A stretch of DNA of 64,000 nucleotides from Methylophilus sp. (GCF_008015755.1 NZ_SSGF01000018.1:124001-188000); one strand, 5' to 3'. Positions 9,174-18,091 are shown, counted from the stretch's first letter. Translations and numbers: made by a program. The notes: generated by a model from the sequence alone, not told the origin.

Positions 9174-10159
9174 GCCGCACTCCGCACACTGATTTCACCA
9201 GCATTAAACCGTTGCTGACCAGTAGCGGTTTCGACTAACAAACTGCCCTCTTCGGCCACGCCCAGCACTTGACCAGGAATGGTCTGGCCATTGGCCAACA
9301 ACAAATTGACTGGCTGCTGATGAAACGCATGCGCCGCCGTCCACTCATCTTGAAAATAAGCAAACCCTTGTTCGGCAAACTGGTTTAAGTGAATGGCAAG
9401 CTGGCTCAGGCATCGCCCAAGCAATACGTTCGGGTCCAAGGCCTGCGCGGACAAGGCATTGAGGCCTAATACCGGCTGGTCGATGCTGGCACGCATCTCT
9501 GGCGCTACCTCCAGATTGAGACCAATGCCAATCACAGCTGCGCTTGGCCCTTCCATATCGCCTTGCAACTCAATCAAAATACCGCCGAGTTTGTGCCACT
9601 GCCCTTGATGCTGTACCAGTAAATCGTTAGGCCACTTTAATTGCACCTCGGTCAAGCCCAGGCTATGCAAGGCCCGCACCAACGCCAACCCCACGACCAA
9701 ACTCAGGCCAGACAAGCCGGCCGCACCACACTGAAAGCGCCACAAAACTGAAAAGGTCACACTGCCGCCCAATTGTGAGACCCACTGGCGGCCACGTCGA
9801 CCACGCCCGGCGGTTTGAATATGTGCAGCAACGCAAGTGCCATGCGCCACACCGCGCGCACTCTCTTGCATCAAATAACGGTTGGTAGAATCGACCTGCG
9901 CCAATACCTGCACATGAAACCACGGCGCATATTCGCCACAGGCCTGCACCATGGCATCGGCATCCAGCAAAGTCACCGCTTTGGGGAGCCGATAGCCACG
10001 TCCACGCACTGAAAATACGGTAATGCCTAAGGTCGACACCGATTGAATCGCGTTATATACCGTGGCCCGCGTCACGCCAAAGCGCTGCGCCAGCGCTTCA
10101 CCGGAGTGAAACTTGCCATCGGCCAATACCGCCAATATCGGAAATGCCAGTTTGTTCAT
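9170..10159 (-). CDS. birA: bifunctional biotin--protein ligase / biotin operon repressor
   Basis: A 329-residue protein. An N-terminal winged helix (about 1-60; AQRFGVTRATVYNAIQ recognition helix) suggests DNA binding as in the E. coli repressor. The central ligase domain has the biotinyl-AMP loop GRGRRGRQW and KWPNDLL, then a C-terminal SH3-like domain (PGQVLGVAEEGSLLVET). It attaches biotin to acetyl-CoA carboxylase BCCP. First gene of the birA-coaX-SPOR operon. No biotin operon is in view, so the repressor target cannot be judged from here. Confidence 0.93.
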   Translation of the reverse strand: MNKLAFPILAVLADGKFHSGEALAQRFGVTRATVYNAIQSVSTLGITVFSVRGRGYRLPKAVTLLDADAMVQACGEYAPWFHVQVLAQVDSTNRYLMQESARGVAHGTCVAAHIQTAGRGRRGRQWVSQLGGSVTFSVLWRFQCGAAGLSGLSLVVGLALVRALHSLGLTEVQLKWPNDLLVQHQGQWHKLGGILIELQGDMEGPSAAVIGIGLNLEVAPEMRASIDQPVLGLNALSAQALDPNVLLGRCLSQLAIHLNQFAEQGFAYFQDEWTAAHAFHQQPVNLLLANGQTIPGQVLGVAEEGSLLVETATGQQRFNAGEISVRSAA

Positions 10160-10266
10160 CGAATTACTTTTTAACCGTGTCGCAGACCATAATCATAGCC
10201 CGCAGTGTAGCATATCCACCTTGCGCTACCGGTCGATCAAGGCTTCAAATACCGTGCATTAAGGGT

Positions 10267-10295
10267 TTTGGGGCACAGCACGAAGCGTGTAAAAT
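10267..10295 (+). promoter_or_regulatory. candidate sigma-70 promoter for glnS
   Basis: A TAAAAT -10-like hexamer at 10290-10295 lies 31 bp before the glnS start, with a weak TTTGGG/TTGGGG -35 candidate at 10267-10273 (16-17 bp spacing). The -35 match is poor, so this is tentative. Confidence 0.35.
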
Positions 10296-10325
10296 ACATA
10301 TACTTTAGAAACCTCAAGAACCGCC

Positions 10326-12107
10326 ATGTCGACAGAAAAAGAAACGATTCCAGCCGCCTCCAACTTTATCCGTGCCGTGATTGATAAAGACCTCGCAGAA
10401 AACAAATACGCGAGCAAAAAATGGGCGGGCTCGCCCGGCGATGCCAAGCATCAAGCCGGTGGCCAGGTAGATTTTGCCAAAATCCGCACGCGCTTTCCGC
10501 CCGAGCCTAATGGTTACCTACACATTGGCCATGCCAAATCGATCTTTTTAAACTTTGGCCTGGCGCGTGACTATAACGGCGTCTGCCATTTGCGCTTTGA
10601 CGATACCAACCCGGAAAAAGAAAGCCAGGAATACGTAGACAGCATCTCAGACATGGTGCAGTGGCTAGGCTTTGGCTGGGACAACACCACACCATCAGGC
10701 AACAAAGAAACGAATTTGTACTTTGCCTCAGACTATTTTGATGTGATGTACCAGGCAGCAGAAGCATTGATTACCCATGGTCATGCCTATGTCGATGAGC
10801 AAACCGCCGAAGAAGTGCGTATCAACCGTGGCACCCTCACTGAGCCAGGCAAGGATTCGCCTTTCCGCAACCGTAGCGTGGAAGACAACCTGCGCATTTT
10901 CCGTGAAATGCGGGATGGTAAGCACCCGGATGGCAGCATGTTATTGCGTGCAAAAATCGACATGGCGTCGCCTAATATCAATCTGCGCGACCCGGCCATT
11001 TACCGTATCCGCCGCGCGCATCACCACAATACTGGCGACCAATGGTGTATTTACCCCATGTACACGTTTGCCCACCCAATTGAAGATGCGCTGGAGCAAA
11101 TCACCCACTCCATCTGTACACTCGAATTTGAAGACCAGCGCCCGTTCTACGACTGGCTGATGGCGCGCCTGGTAGAAGCTGGTTTACTGGCCAACCCAGT
11201 GCCTTACCAATACGAGTTTGCACGCCTGAATCTGACTTACGTTGTGCTTTCCAAACGCAAACTGATCCAACTGGTGGAAGAAAAGCATGTGTCAGGTTGG
11301 GATGACCCACGCTTGCCTACCCTGGCAGGTGCGCGCCGTCGCGGCTATACGCCAGAAGGCTTCAAGCTGTTTACCGATCGTATCGGCGTGTCCAAGGCAG
11401 ACTCCTGGATTGACTACAGCATCCTCGAAGACTGCATGCGCGAAGTGCTCAACGAATCCGCGCCACGCAAAATCGGCGTGCTGGATCCGATCAAACTCAT
11501 CATTGATAACTATCCAGAAGGCCAAGACGAGGATTGCTACGCACCTAACCATCCGCAAAAACCAGACCTAGGCAAACGCGTGGTCAAACTTTCCAAAGAG
11601 CTGTGGATAGAGCGCGAAGACTTTATGGAAGAGCCAAGCAAAGGCTACTTCCGTTTGTTCCCCGGCAACATGGTGCGCCTGCGCTATGGCTACGTGGTCA
11701 AATGCATCAGTTGCGAAAAAGACGCCGCGGCCAATGTCACCACCGTGCATTGTGAATACCTGCCAGATACTAAATCCGGCACGCCGGGCTCAGATAGCGT
11801 CAAAGTCAAAGGCAACATCCACTGGGTCAGCGCTGCACATGCCTACACCGCAGAAATCCGCCTCTATGACCGCCTGTTTAAAGACGCGCACCCAGGTAGC
11901 GGCGACCGTGACTTCCTGGAAGACATTAACCCGAATTCAGTCACCACCATCACTGCTCAACTCGAACAAAGCGCACAAGAGGCGCAAGCAGGCGATATTT
12001 ACCAGTTTGAACGCCACGGCTATTTTGTCGCTGATCGTAAAGACAGCGTGGCTTGCAAACCTGTATTTAACAGAACAGTGACGTTGAAAGATAATTGGCA
12101 GAAGTAA
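10326..12107 (+). CDS. glnS: glutamine--tRNA ligase
   Basis: A 593-residue class I aminoacyl-tRNA synthetase charging tRNA-Gln. The signature PPEPNGYLHIGHAKS carries the HIGH motif (66-69), followed by RFDDTNP. The KMSKS equivalent is VVLSKRKL near residue 310. The C-terminal anticodon-binding beta barrels include GYVVKC and GNIHWVSA. Slightly longer than E. coli GlnS (554), because of an N-terminal extension of about 25-30 residues and small inserts. A flavin reductase gene begins 8 bp after the stop. Confidence 0.97.
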   Translation: MSTEKETIPAASNFIRAVIDKDLAENKYASKKWAGSPGDAKHQAGGQVDFAKIRTRFPPEPNGYLHIGHAKSIFLNFGLARDYNGVCHLRFDDTNPEKESQEYVDSISDMVQWLGFGWDNTTPSGNKETNLYFASDYFDVMYQAAEALITHGHAYVDEQTAEEVRINRGTLTEPGKDSPFRNRSVEDNLRIFREMRDGKHPDGSMLLRAKIDMASPNINLRDPAIYRIRRAHHHNTGDQWCIYPMYTFAHPIEDALEQITHSICTLEFEDQRPFYDWLMARLVEAGLLANPVPYQYEFARLNLTYVVLSKRKLIQLVEEKHVSGWDDPRLPTLAGARRRGYTPEGFKLFTDRIGVSKADSWIDYSILEDCMREVLNESAPRKIGVLDPIKLIIDNYPEGQDEDCYAPNHPQKPDLGKRVVKLSKELWIEREDFMEEPSKGYFRLFPGNMVRLRYGYVVKCISCEKDAAANVTTVHCEYLPDTKSGTPGSDSVKVKGNIHWVSAAHAYTAEIRLYDRLFKDAHPGSGDRDFLEDINPNSVTTITAQLEQSAQEAQAGDIYQFERHGYFVADRKDSVACKPVFNRTVTLKDNWQK

Positions 12108-12115
12108 GCGTTGTC

Positions 12116-12670
12116 ATGCACTCAGTAGACCTCTCAAAAGCTTTCCGTCTCCTCAATCACGGCCCCACCACCCTGATTACGTCTGCGCATACTAGCCAGC
12201 GCAATATCATGGCGGCGGCCTGGGTCTGTGCACTCGACTTTAACCCCGCCAAAGTCACGGTCGTGATCGACAGCAAAACCTACACTCGCGAGCTTATGGA
12301 AGCGGAAGGCACATTTGCGATTAACTTGCCTTGCGTGCAACAGATTGAGATTGTGAAACAGGTTGGTAGCATCAGTGGCCGCGATTTGCCTGGTACGGAC
12401 AAGTTTGTCGACTATGGCATTGATACGTTTGCGGCACAGGCAATCAGCGCACCGCTGGTAAAAGGGTGTGTTGGCTGGCTGGAGTGCAAAATCATCCCAG
12501 AACCACACAATCAGAACACGTACGATTTATTTATTGCCGAAGTCGTGGCGGCGCACGCCGATGAGCGCGTGTTTTCTGAGGGCCGCTGGCATTTTGAGGG
12601 GCAGGACGATTTGCGCACGATTCATCATATTGCCGGCGGCGTGTTCTTTGCCACCGGCCAACCCTGTTGA
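12116..12670 (+). CDS. flavin reductase family protein (FMN-binding split barrel)
   Basis: A 184-residue protein of the flavin reductase-like (DIM6/NTAB) family: PTTLITSAHTSQRNIMAAAWVCALDFNP resembles the FMN-binding start of the split barrel, and VGWLECKI with GRWHF lies near the C-terminal half. Such proteins bind FMN and reduce flavins or act as NAD(P)H oxidoreductases; the substrate is not evident. The ATG at 12116 is chosen; the frame is open back to a TTG at 12095, which would overlap glnS by 13 bp. Downstream is a clear terminator, so it probably ends the glnS transcript. Confidence 0.78.
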   Translation: MHSVDLSKAFRLLNHGPTTLITSAHTSQRNIMAAAWVCALDFNPAKVTVVIDSKTYTRELMEAEGTFAINLPCVQQIEIVKQVGSISGRDLPGTDKFVDYGIDTFAAQAISAPLVKGCVGWLECKIIPEPHNQNTYDLFIAEVVAAHADERVFSEGRWHFEGQDDLRTIHHIAGGVFFATGQPC

Positions 12671-12692
12671 GTGACATTCGCCTGCATCTAAC

Positions 12693-12720
12693 AACCCTGT
12701 GCGCAACACAGGGTTTTTTA
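12693..12720 (+). terminator. rho-independent terminator after glnS/flavin reductase
   Basis: Stem AACCCTGTG (12693-12701), loop CGCAA, stem CACAGGGTT (12707-12715), followed by TTTTT. It isolates the sucrose operon downstream from glnS transcription. Confidence 0.88.
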
Positions 12721-12750
12721 TTGCCTGTGTGTATTCAAAAAGATTGAAAC

Positions 12751-12779
12751 TTTCTGTTTTAAATTGATGTCAATATAAT
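12751..12779 (+). promoter_or_regulatory. candidate promoter of the sps-ams-mscS operon
   Basis: Perfect TATAAT at 12774-12779. The -35 region at 17-bp spacing is TTTCTG (12751-12756), a poor match, which would fit an activated or alternative-sigma promoter. Position is the only good candidate upstream of sps. Confidence 0.4.
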
Positions 12780-12870
12780 GCACACAAATTAAAAACAGTA
12801 TCGTAGGCTTGATTTCCTGCCTATTTCTGCTTCAAAAAATCGTTGATGCAATAGCATCTTTCTTTCAGCT

Positions 12871-12889
12871 GAGAACAGAGTCTGTTCTC
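12871..12889. promoter_or_regulatory. 19-bp perfect palindrome in the sps leader (candidate operator or hairpin)
   Basis: GAGAACAGA, one central G, then TCTGTTCTC: a perfect 9-1-9 dyad about 90 bp downstream of the TATAAT and 90 bp upstream of the sps start. It could be a repressor-binding site or an RNA hairpin. The regulator is unknown. Confidence 0.5.
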
Positions 12890-12890
12890 T

Positions 12891-12968
12891 ATGCATGTCA
12901 ATTCATGGCTTGTGGTGGCAATACTGGCCGACGCTTTTTTGCGATTGTATTACCGCGCCGATGATTGA
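12891..12968 (+). CDS. possible 25-residue upstream ORF / leader peptide
   Basis: ATG at 12891 directly follows the palindrome. The frame encodes a short hydrophobic peptide (MHVNSWLVVAILADAFLRL, then YYRADD) and stops at TGA 12966-12968, 11 nt before the sps ATG and just ahead of its GGAGG. No good ribosome site precedes it, so translation is uncertain. The arrangement would fit translational coupling or a leader peptide. Confidence 0.25.
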   Translation: MHVNSWLVVAILADAFLRLYYRADD

Positions 12969-12979
12969 GTGGAGGCGTC

Positions 12980-15166
12980 ATGCGTTTAAAAACAAATCAA
13001 CCATCTGAACAATTATATGTCTTGTTAATCAGCGTTCACGGCCTGATCCGCGGTGAAGACCTTGAACTCGGAATCGATGCAGATACCGGCGGTCAATGTA
13101 CTTATGTGCTTGAACTGACGCGCGCACTTGCCAACCATGCGCAGGTAGGTCGGGTCGATTTATTGACGCGTTTAATCGAGGATAGTCATGTCTCGGCCGA
13201 GTATGGGCAGAGCGAAGAGCGCTTGAGTGATCAAGCCCGCATTATCCGTTTACCGTGCGGCCCCAGACGCTACTTGCGTAAAGAGAGCTTGTGGCCGCAT
13301 TTAGACCAAATGGTGGATAAATGCCTGCATTATTTGCGTCAGCAGCGTCGATTGCCTGATGTGATTCATTCGCACTATGCCGATGCGGGCTATGTCGGTC
13401 GACAGTTATCCATGTTGCTGGGGATTCCACTGATCCACACCGGCCATTCGCTGGGCTTGCCCAAACGCGAACGGCTGCTTTCCAGCGGTAGAAAGCCGTC
13501 TGCCATTGAAAAGCAATTTAACTTTGACCGCCGCGTGGCAGAAGAAGAAGCCTTGCTGCGCGATGCGGCGCTGATTGTGACGAGCACCAGGCAAGAGGTT
13601 GAGTTGCAATATGGGATGTACGCGCATGTGGATGGCACTCGCTTTCGTGTGATTCCGCCTGGCACCAATACCAAGCGCTTCTCGCCTGCCGGTAGACGGC
13701 CGATTGCCCCCAGCGTTGAACAACGCATCTCACGCTTTTTGGCGCAGCCGAAAAAGCCGATGATTTTATGTATCTGCAGACCTGAGGTACGCAAGAATAT
13801 TAAAGGGCTGCTTGAGGCCTATGGCAGTCATGCCGAGTTGCAAAAGCGCGCCAATTTAGTGCTGGTTGCCGGTAGCCGCGAAGATATTCGTCAACTCGAC
13901 AAAGCCCAGCAAACGGTATTAAACGAATTATTGCTGGATATTGATCGCTATGATTTATGGGGCAAAGTCGCGATTCCCAAACACTTTCCGCAAGAAGATA
14001 TTCCGGAGCTTTATCGTCTGGCGGCCAAAAGCCACGGCATCTTTATCAATGCCGCCTTTACAGAACCATTCGGCCTAACACTGCTTGAAGCGGCGGCCAG
14101 TGGCCTGCCTATCATCGCCCCGGACGATGGTGGTCCACGTGACATTCTGTCGAACTGTCACAATGGCCTGCTAACCGATACGCTGGATAGTGAAGCGATT
14201 GCAGAAAGCTTGCTCAGTGCGTTGAGTGATAAAAAACGCTGGCAACAATGGGCACGCAACGGATTACTGAATATCAAGCGTCACTATACCTGGGCGGGGC
14301 ATGTCACTAAATACCTCAAAGAAGTCAGACACTTGCAGCGTAAACATCGCAAAAATCTGCGCAAGCAACGGATTGCGCTGCACCGCGGCGTCTCTACCAT
14401 GCCGATAGCAGATTATGCGTTTATCACTGACATTGATAACACCTTGCTGGGACATCGCGAAGGCCAACTGCGCTTGGTGGATTGGTTAAAAGACAATGCT
14501 GGCGGGGCTGTTTTTGGCGTGGCGACGGGCAGGCCCTTGGAAAGTGCAATGGATATTTTACGCAAAAACCGTATTCCGATTCCAGATGTACTCATTACTT
14601 CGGTCGGCTCAGAAATTCATTATGGTGCGCGTCAAACCCCTGATATTGGCTGGGCCAACCATATTCGCCATCTATGGCGGCGCGATGATGTGCTGCGTGC
14701 GCTTGAGACTATTCCAGGGCTGGTCTTGCAGTCTGCCGAAAATCAGCGGGAGTTTAAAATCTCTTACCTGGCGACGCCAGACGTCATGCCGGGGGTAGAG
14801 GCCATCAAACAGCACCTGCACCGTGCGCATTTACACGCACAAGTGATTTATTCACATGATGAGTTTCTGGATATTCTGCCTATCCGCGCCTCTAAAGGAC
14901 ATGCGATCCGTTACCTGGCCTATAAATGGGGGCTGCCGTTAAACCGCTTTTTAGTGGCGGGCGATTCAGGCAATGACAGCGAAATGCTTTCAGGCGACAC
15001 CATGGCCGTGGTGGTTGGCAATCACAGCCATGAGCTTGCTGAGTTGAAAGGCCAGCATAACATCTATTTTGCCCAGGCTGGCTATGCACTTGGCATTCTC
15101 GAGGGCATGGCGCACTATCAATTTGGAAAAGCGGTACCCAGCCCTGCCGAAACCGCAATGGCCTAA
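12980..15166 (+). CDS. sps: sucrose-phosphate synthase with C-terminal HAD (phosphatase-like) domain
   Basis: A 728-residue protein. The N-terminal GT-B synthase (about 10-455) joins fructose-6-phosphate and a nucleotide-glucose; it opens with LLISVHGLIRG and DTGGQ, and has the C-domain signature EPFGLTLLEAAASGLP near residue 361. From about residue 474 comes a HAD domain with FITDIDNTLL (DxD nucleophile) and GDSGNDSEM near 661, as in sucrose-phosphate phosphatases. With these motifs intact, the protein may both make and dephosphorylate sucrose-6-phosphate. The ATG at 12980 has GGAGG five bases upstream; a TTG at 12965 is rejected. First gene of an operon with amylosucrase and MscS. Confidence 0.93.
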   Translation: MRLKTNQPSEQLYVLLISVHGLIRGEDLELGIDADTGGQCTYVLELTRALANHAQVGRVDLLTRLIEDSHVSAEYGQSEERLSDQARIIRLPCGPRRYLRKESLWPHLDQMVDKCLHYLRQQRRLPDVIHSHYADAGYVGRQLSMLLGIPLIHTGHSLGLPKRERLLSSGRKPSAIEKQFNFDRRVAEEEALLRDAALIVTSTRQEVELQYGMYAHVDGTRFRVIPPGTNTKRFSPAGRRPIAPSVEQRISRFLAQPKKPMILCICRPEVRKNIKGLLEAYGSHAELQKRANLVLVAGSREDIRQLDKAQQTVLNELLLDIDRYDLWGKVAIPKHFPQEDIPELYRLAAKSHGIFINAAFTEPFGLTLLEAAASGLPIIAPDDGGPRDILSNCHNGLLTDTLDSEAIAESLLSALSDKKRWQQWARNGLLNIKRHYTWAGHVTKYLKEVRHLQRKHRKNLRKQRIALHRGVSTMPIADYAFITDIDNTLLGHREGQLRLVDWLKDNAGGAVFGVATGRPLESAMDILRKNRIPIPDVLITSVGSEIHYGARQTPDIGWANHIRHLWRRDDVLRALETIPGLVLQSAENQREFKISYLATPDVMPGVEAIKQHLHRAHLHAQVIYSHDEFLDILPIRASKGHAIRYLAYKWGLPLNRFLVAGDSGNDSEMLSGDTMAVVVGNHSHELAELKGQHNIYFAQAGYALGILEGMAHYQFGKAVPSPAETAMA

Positions 15167-15189
15167 TCTCATATTGACTGGAATGAAGT

Positions 15190-17142
15190 ATGTACGAACA
15201 AATATCGCACGCCATCCTGAATGACACATTACGACAGCTGTCGACCAGCAAACAGGACAAACAATGGCAATTTTTTTATACCCGTCTGGGGGCTAACTTT
15301 TACGCGATTTACTCCCTCTTTCACCATCTTTATGGTCACCGGCCAGACTTCAAACCACAGCTTGCGCATCTGGTCGCCGTTCTGGCCGAACGCTATGGGC
15401 AACGTTCAGCCGCACTCAAGGCACAGGACTTGGCGCGTGAGCAGGATCATGCATGGTTTATGCACCAGAAATGGGTAGGCATGGCGCTGTATTGTGATGG
15501 CTTTGCCGGAACACTGTCTCACATGCAAACAAAGCTGGCTTACTTGCAAGAGCTTGGCGTCAATATGGTGCATATCATGCCGATCTGCGATTGCCCGGAA
15601 ACCAATAACGATGGCGGCTACGCCGTGCGCGATTATAAAAAAATTGATCCGCGCTATGGCAGTGAGCAAGACCTGGATCAATTGATTCATCTGATGCAGC
15701 AACGCGAGATGTTGCTGGCACTGGATGTCGTGGTTAACCATACCTCTGATGAGCATGCCTGGGCAATCAAAGCCAAACAGGGCGATGCGACTTATCAGGA
15801 CTACTACTATATGTTCGATGATCGAACATTGCCAGACATCTATGAAAGCACCATGCCAGAAGTGTTCCCTGAACAGGCGCCAGGGAGTTTTACCTTCAAT
15901 GCAGAAACGCAGAAATGGGTGATGACGGTATTCAACCATTATCAGTGGGATCTCAATTACAGCAATCCAGCGGTATTAATCGAAATACTCGATGTGATTC
16001 TGTTTTGGGCAAATAAGGGCGTGGATATCCTGCGACTGGATGCCGTCGCCTTTCTGTGGAAAAAGATGGGCAGCAGCTGCCAAAACGAACGTGAAGCGCA
16101 TCTGATTCTGCAATTACTCAAAGACTGTTGCCAGGTGGTCGCGCCCAGTGTGTTATTCATCGCGGAAGCGATTGTTTCGCCTACCGAAATTATCAAATAT
16201 TTCGGCGAGGATGCCGTGAACGCTAAAGAGTGTGAAATTGCCTACAACGCGACGCTGATGGCTTTGCTTTGGGATGCCGTGGCCACCAAACAAACCCAAT
16301 TACTGTATAAAGGCATTGAAGGCCTGCCTGAAAAACTAGACCGGGCGACCTGGCTCAACTATGTTCGCTGTCATGATGACATCGGGCTCGGATTCAGTGA
16401 TGAATCTATCATAGCCGCCGGTTTTGACCCGGTGTCGCACCGACGCTTTCTGGTTGATTATTACACCGGCCACTATGAAGACTCAAACGCCAAAGGATTC
16501 GCTTTTGGCGTCAATAAAAAAACCGGTGACGCCAGAATTTCTGGTGCGCTGGCGTCGCTGGCCGGGTTGGAAACCGCGCTGGCCAAGCAGGACGCGTCAG
16601 CCATTGACGATGCCATCGCCACCATCAGCTTGCTGCATAACTTTATCATGGCCTTTGGCGGCATGCCTTTGCTGTATTACGGCGACGCAGTAGGCACACT
16701 CAATGATGATGCTTATCTGATCGACTCCTCGAAAATGAATGACAATCGCTGGGTGCACCGGCCAACACTTGACTGGGCGCAGATGGATAAACGGCAACAA
16801 AAAGGCACGGTGGAGCAGCGCATATTCAGCGCGATTAAACAGTTAATTGCTGTGCGTAAAGAGATTTCGGCCTTTGCCGATTTGAACAACCGCGCGTTGA
16901 TTGCTTTGGATAATCCTCACGTCATCGCCTTTAGCCGCGAAGTTGCCACCGGCATGCATGCCAGGGTACTCGTGATTGCGAATTTTGACGTACAAGCCCA
17001 TTGCATTCCCACGCAGGCGTTTCAACAAAAAGGCTGGCTTAAACAAACCACGGTCACCGACCTGTGCAGTGGCCAGTCGATCCCGCTCACCCCAGCGGGC
17101 ATCGTTATCCCCAAACTCACTGCATATTGGTTATCAATTTAA
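15190..17142 (+). CDS. ams: amylosucrase (GH13 subfamily 4)
   Basis: A 650-residue GH13 enzyme that transfers glucose from sucrose to alpha-1,4-glucan and releases fructose, or hydrolyses sucrose. Catalytic motifs align with Neisseria polysaccharea amylosucrase: DVVVNHTSDEH, ILRLDAVAFLWKKMG (nucleophile D284), FIAEAIVSP (acid/base E326) and VRCHDDIGLGF (H395, D396). Length is typical (about 630-650). It begins 23 bp after sps and precedes mscS by 22 bp, so synthesis and breakdown of sucrose are co-transcribed. Sucrose hydrolase cannot be fully excluded from sequence alone. Confidence 0.92.
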   Translation: MYEQISHAILNDTLRQLSTSKQDKQWQFFYTRLGANFYAIYSLFHHLYGHRPDFKPQLAHLVAVLAERYGQRSAALKAQDLAREQDHAWFMHQKWVGMALYCDGFAGTLSHMQTKLAYLQELGVNMVHIMPICDCPETNNDGGYAVRDYKKIDPRYGSEQDLDQLIHLMQQREMLLALDVVVNHTSDEHAWAIKAKQGDATYQDYYYMFDDRTLPDIYESTMPEVFPEQAPGSFTFNAETQKWVMTVFNHYQWDLNYSNPAVLIEILDVILFWANKGVDILRLDAVAFLWKKMGSSCQNEREAHLILQLLKDCCQVVAPSVLFIAEAIVSPTEIIKYFGEDAVNAKECEIAYNATLMALLWDAVATKQTQLLYKGIEGLPEKLDRATWLNYVRCHDDIGLGFSDESIIAAGFDPVSHRRFLVDYYTGHYEDSNAKGFAFGVNKKTGDARISGALASLAGLETALAKQDASAIDDAIATISLLHNFIMAFGGMPLLYYGDAVGTLNDDAYLIDSSKMNDNRWVHRPTLDWAQMDKRQQKGTVEQRIFSAIKQLIAVRKEISAFADLNNRALIALDNPHVIAFSREVATGMHARVLVIANFDVQAHCIPTQAFQQKGWLKQTTVTDLCSGQSIPLTPAGIVIPKLTAYWLSI

Positions 17143-17164
17143 ATAAGAAAGGATACTTAATCTT

Positions 17165-18040
17165 ATGTCTTGGCTCTCATACATTGGCATGGAAAATACC
17201 AGCGAAGCGTTTGTGCTGGTTAAAACCTTACTCAGAATTTTTCTAATTGTCGGGGTCGCCTATTTTTTGAATAGATTGACCAAAAAACTCATCACGCGTT
17301 TGCGAGACCACCTTATCGGCCATGCGGATTCAAATATAGAAGAAATCAAGCGCATGAATACCTTGAGCATGGTGCTGCGCTACATCGTCACCACGGTCAT
17401 TATGGCAATCACGGTGGTAGAAATTCTGCACGAATTGGGCATATCCATCGCGCCAGTCTTAGCCGCTGCGGGGGTTGTCGGTGTGGCGGTTGGTTTTGGC
17501 GCGCAAAGTCTGGTCAAGGATTACTTTAATGGTTTCTTTTTGCTGCTTGAGAACCAGATCCGCAAGGATGATGTGGTCGAGATTGCCGATAAGGCTGGGT
17601 TGGTGGAGGAAATTACGCTGCGTTATATCAAGATGCGCGATTATGAAGGCAATGTGCATTATGTGCCCAACGGCCAGATCACCACCGTCACCAACCGCTC
17701 ACGCGATTTTGCCTATGCGGTAATGGATATCCGCGTCGCTTATGACGAAAATATCGCCAAAGTCATGCAAATCATGCACGAGGTCGGCGCCAGCATTCTG
17801 CAAGACGCACAGCTGCGAGACAAAGTGCTGGATACACTGGAGATTGCCGGTGTGGATAACCTGGCAGAATCTGCGGTGATTATTCGTTGCCGCATGAAAG
17901 TACGGCCATTAGAACAATGGACCATCAAGCGCGAATATCTCAAACGGATTAAAAACGCATTCGATGCGCAGCAGATTGAAATTCCGTTCCCACACCTCAC
18001 GGTGTATCAAGGCCCAACAGCCGAGCCGCTGGCGGCTTAA
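17165..18040 (+). CDS. MscS-family mechanosensitive channel
   Basis: A 291-residue small-conductance mechanosensitive channel homologue. Hydrophobic helices lie at about 14-34 and 58-80. The pore-lining helix is Gly/Ala-rich (APVLAAAGVVGVAVGFGAQ, about 93-111), followed by LVKDYFNGFFLLLENQ, the canonical link into the beta domain. The soluble vestibule ends with VRPLEQWTIKREYLKRIK. MscS channels release solutes on hypo-osmotic shock. Placement behind sucrose synthesis and degradation genes supports an osmoadaptation role: accumulate sucrose under high osmolarity, vent or consume it on downshift (inference). A strong terminator ends the operon. Confidence 0.9.
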   Translation: MSWLSYIGMENTSEAFVLVKTLLRIFLIVGVAYFLNRLTKKLITRLRDHLIGHADSNIEEIKRMNTLSMVLRYIVTTVIMAITVVEILHELGISIAPVLAAAGVVGVAVGFGAQSLVKDYFNGFFLLLENQIRKDDVVEIADKAGLVEEITLRYIKMRDYEGNVHYVPNGQITTVTNRSRDFAYAVMDIRVAYDENIAKVMQIMHEVGASILQDAQLRDKVLDTLEIAGVDNLAESAVIIRCRMKVRPLEQWTIKREYLKRIKNAFDAQQIEIPFPHLTVYQGPTAEPLAA

Positions 18041-18041
18041 T

Positions 18042-18087
18042 AAAAAAGCGGGCACTATTGATCTTCCGTTACAGGGCCCGCTTTTTT
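18042..18087. terminator. bidirectional rho-independent terminator
   Basis: AAAAAAGCGGGC (18042-18053) pairs with GCCCGCTTTTTT (18076-18087) across a 22-base loop. It lies between mscS and the convergent small membrane protein gene. Confidence 0.85.
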
Positions 18088-18091
18088 ATTG

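Larger units (their letters stand above)
12671..12979 (+). other. 309-bp intergenic region: terminator plus long sucrose-operon leader
   Basis: After the glnS-side terminator this AT-rich stretch holds a TATAAT hexamer (12774-12779), a small hairpin GATGC-AATA-GCATC (12844-12857), a 19-bp perfect palindrome (12871-12889) and a 25-codon open frame (12891-12968). The Shine-Dalgarno GGAGG (12971-12975) for sps closes it. If the TATAAT is used, the untranslated leader is about 195 nt, long for a housekeeping gene and suggestive of regulation. Individual elements are listed separately. Confidence 0.6.

Noticed and set aside
12095-12115. TTG start for the flavin reductase overlapping glnS
   Set aside because: An ATG seven codons later gives the conserved length.
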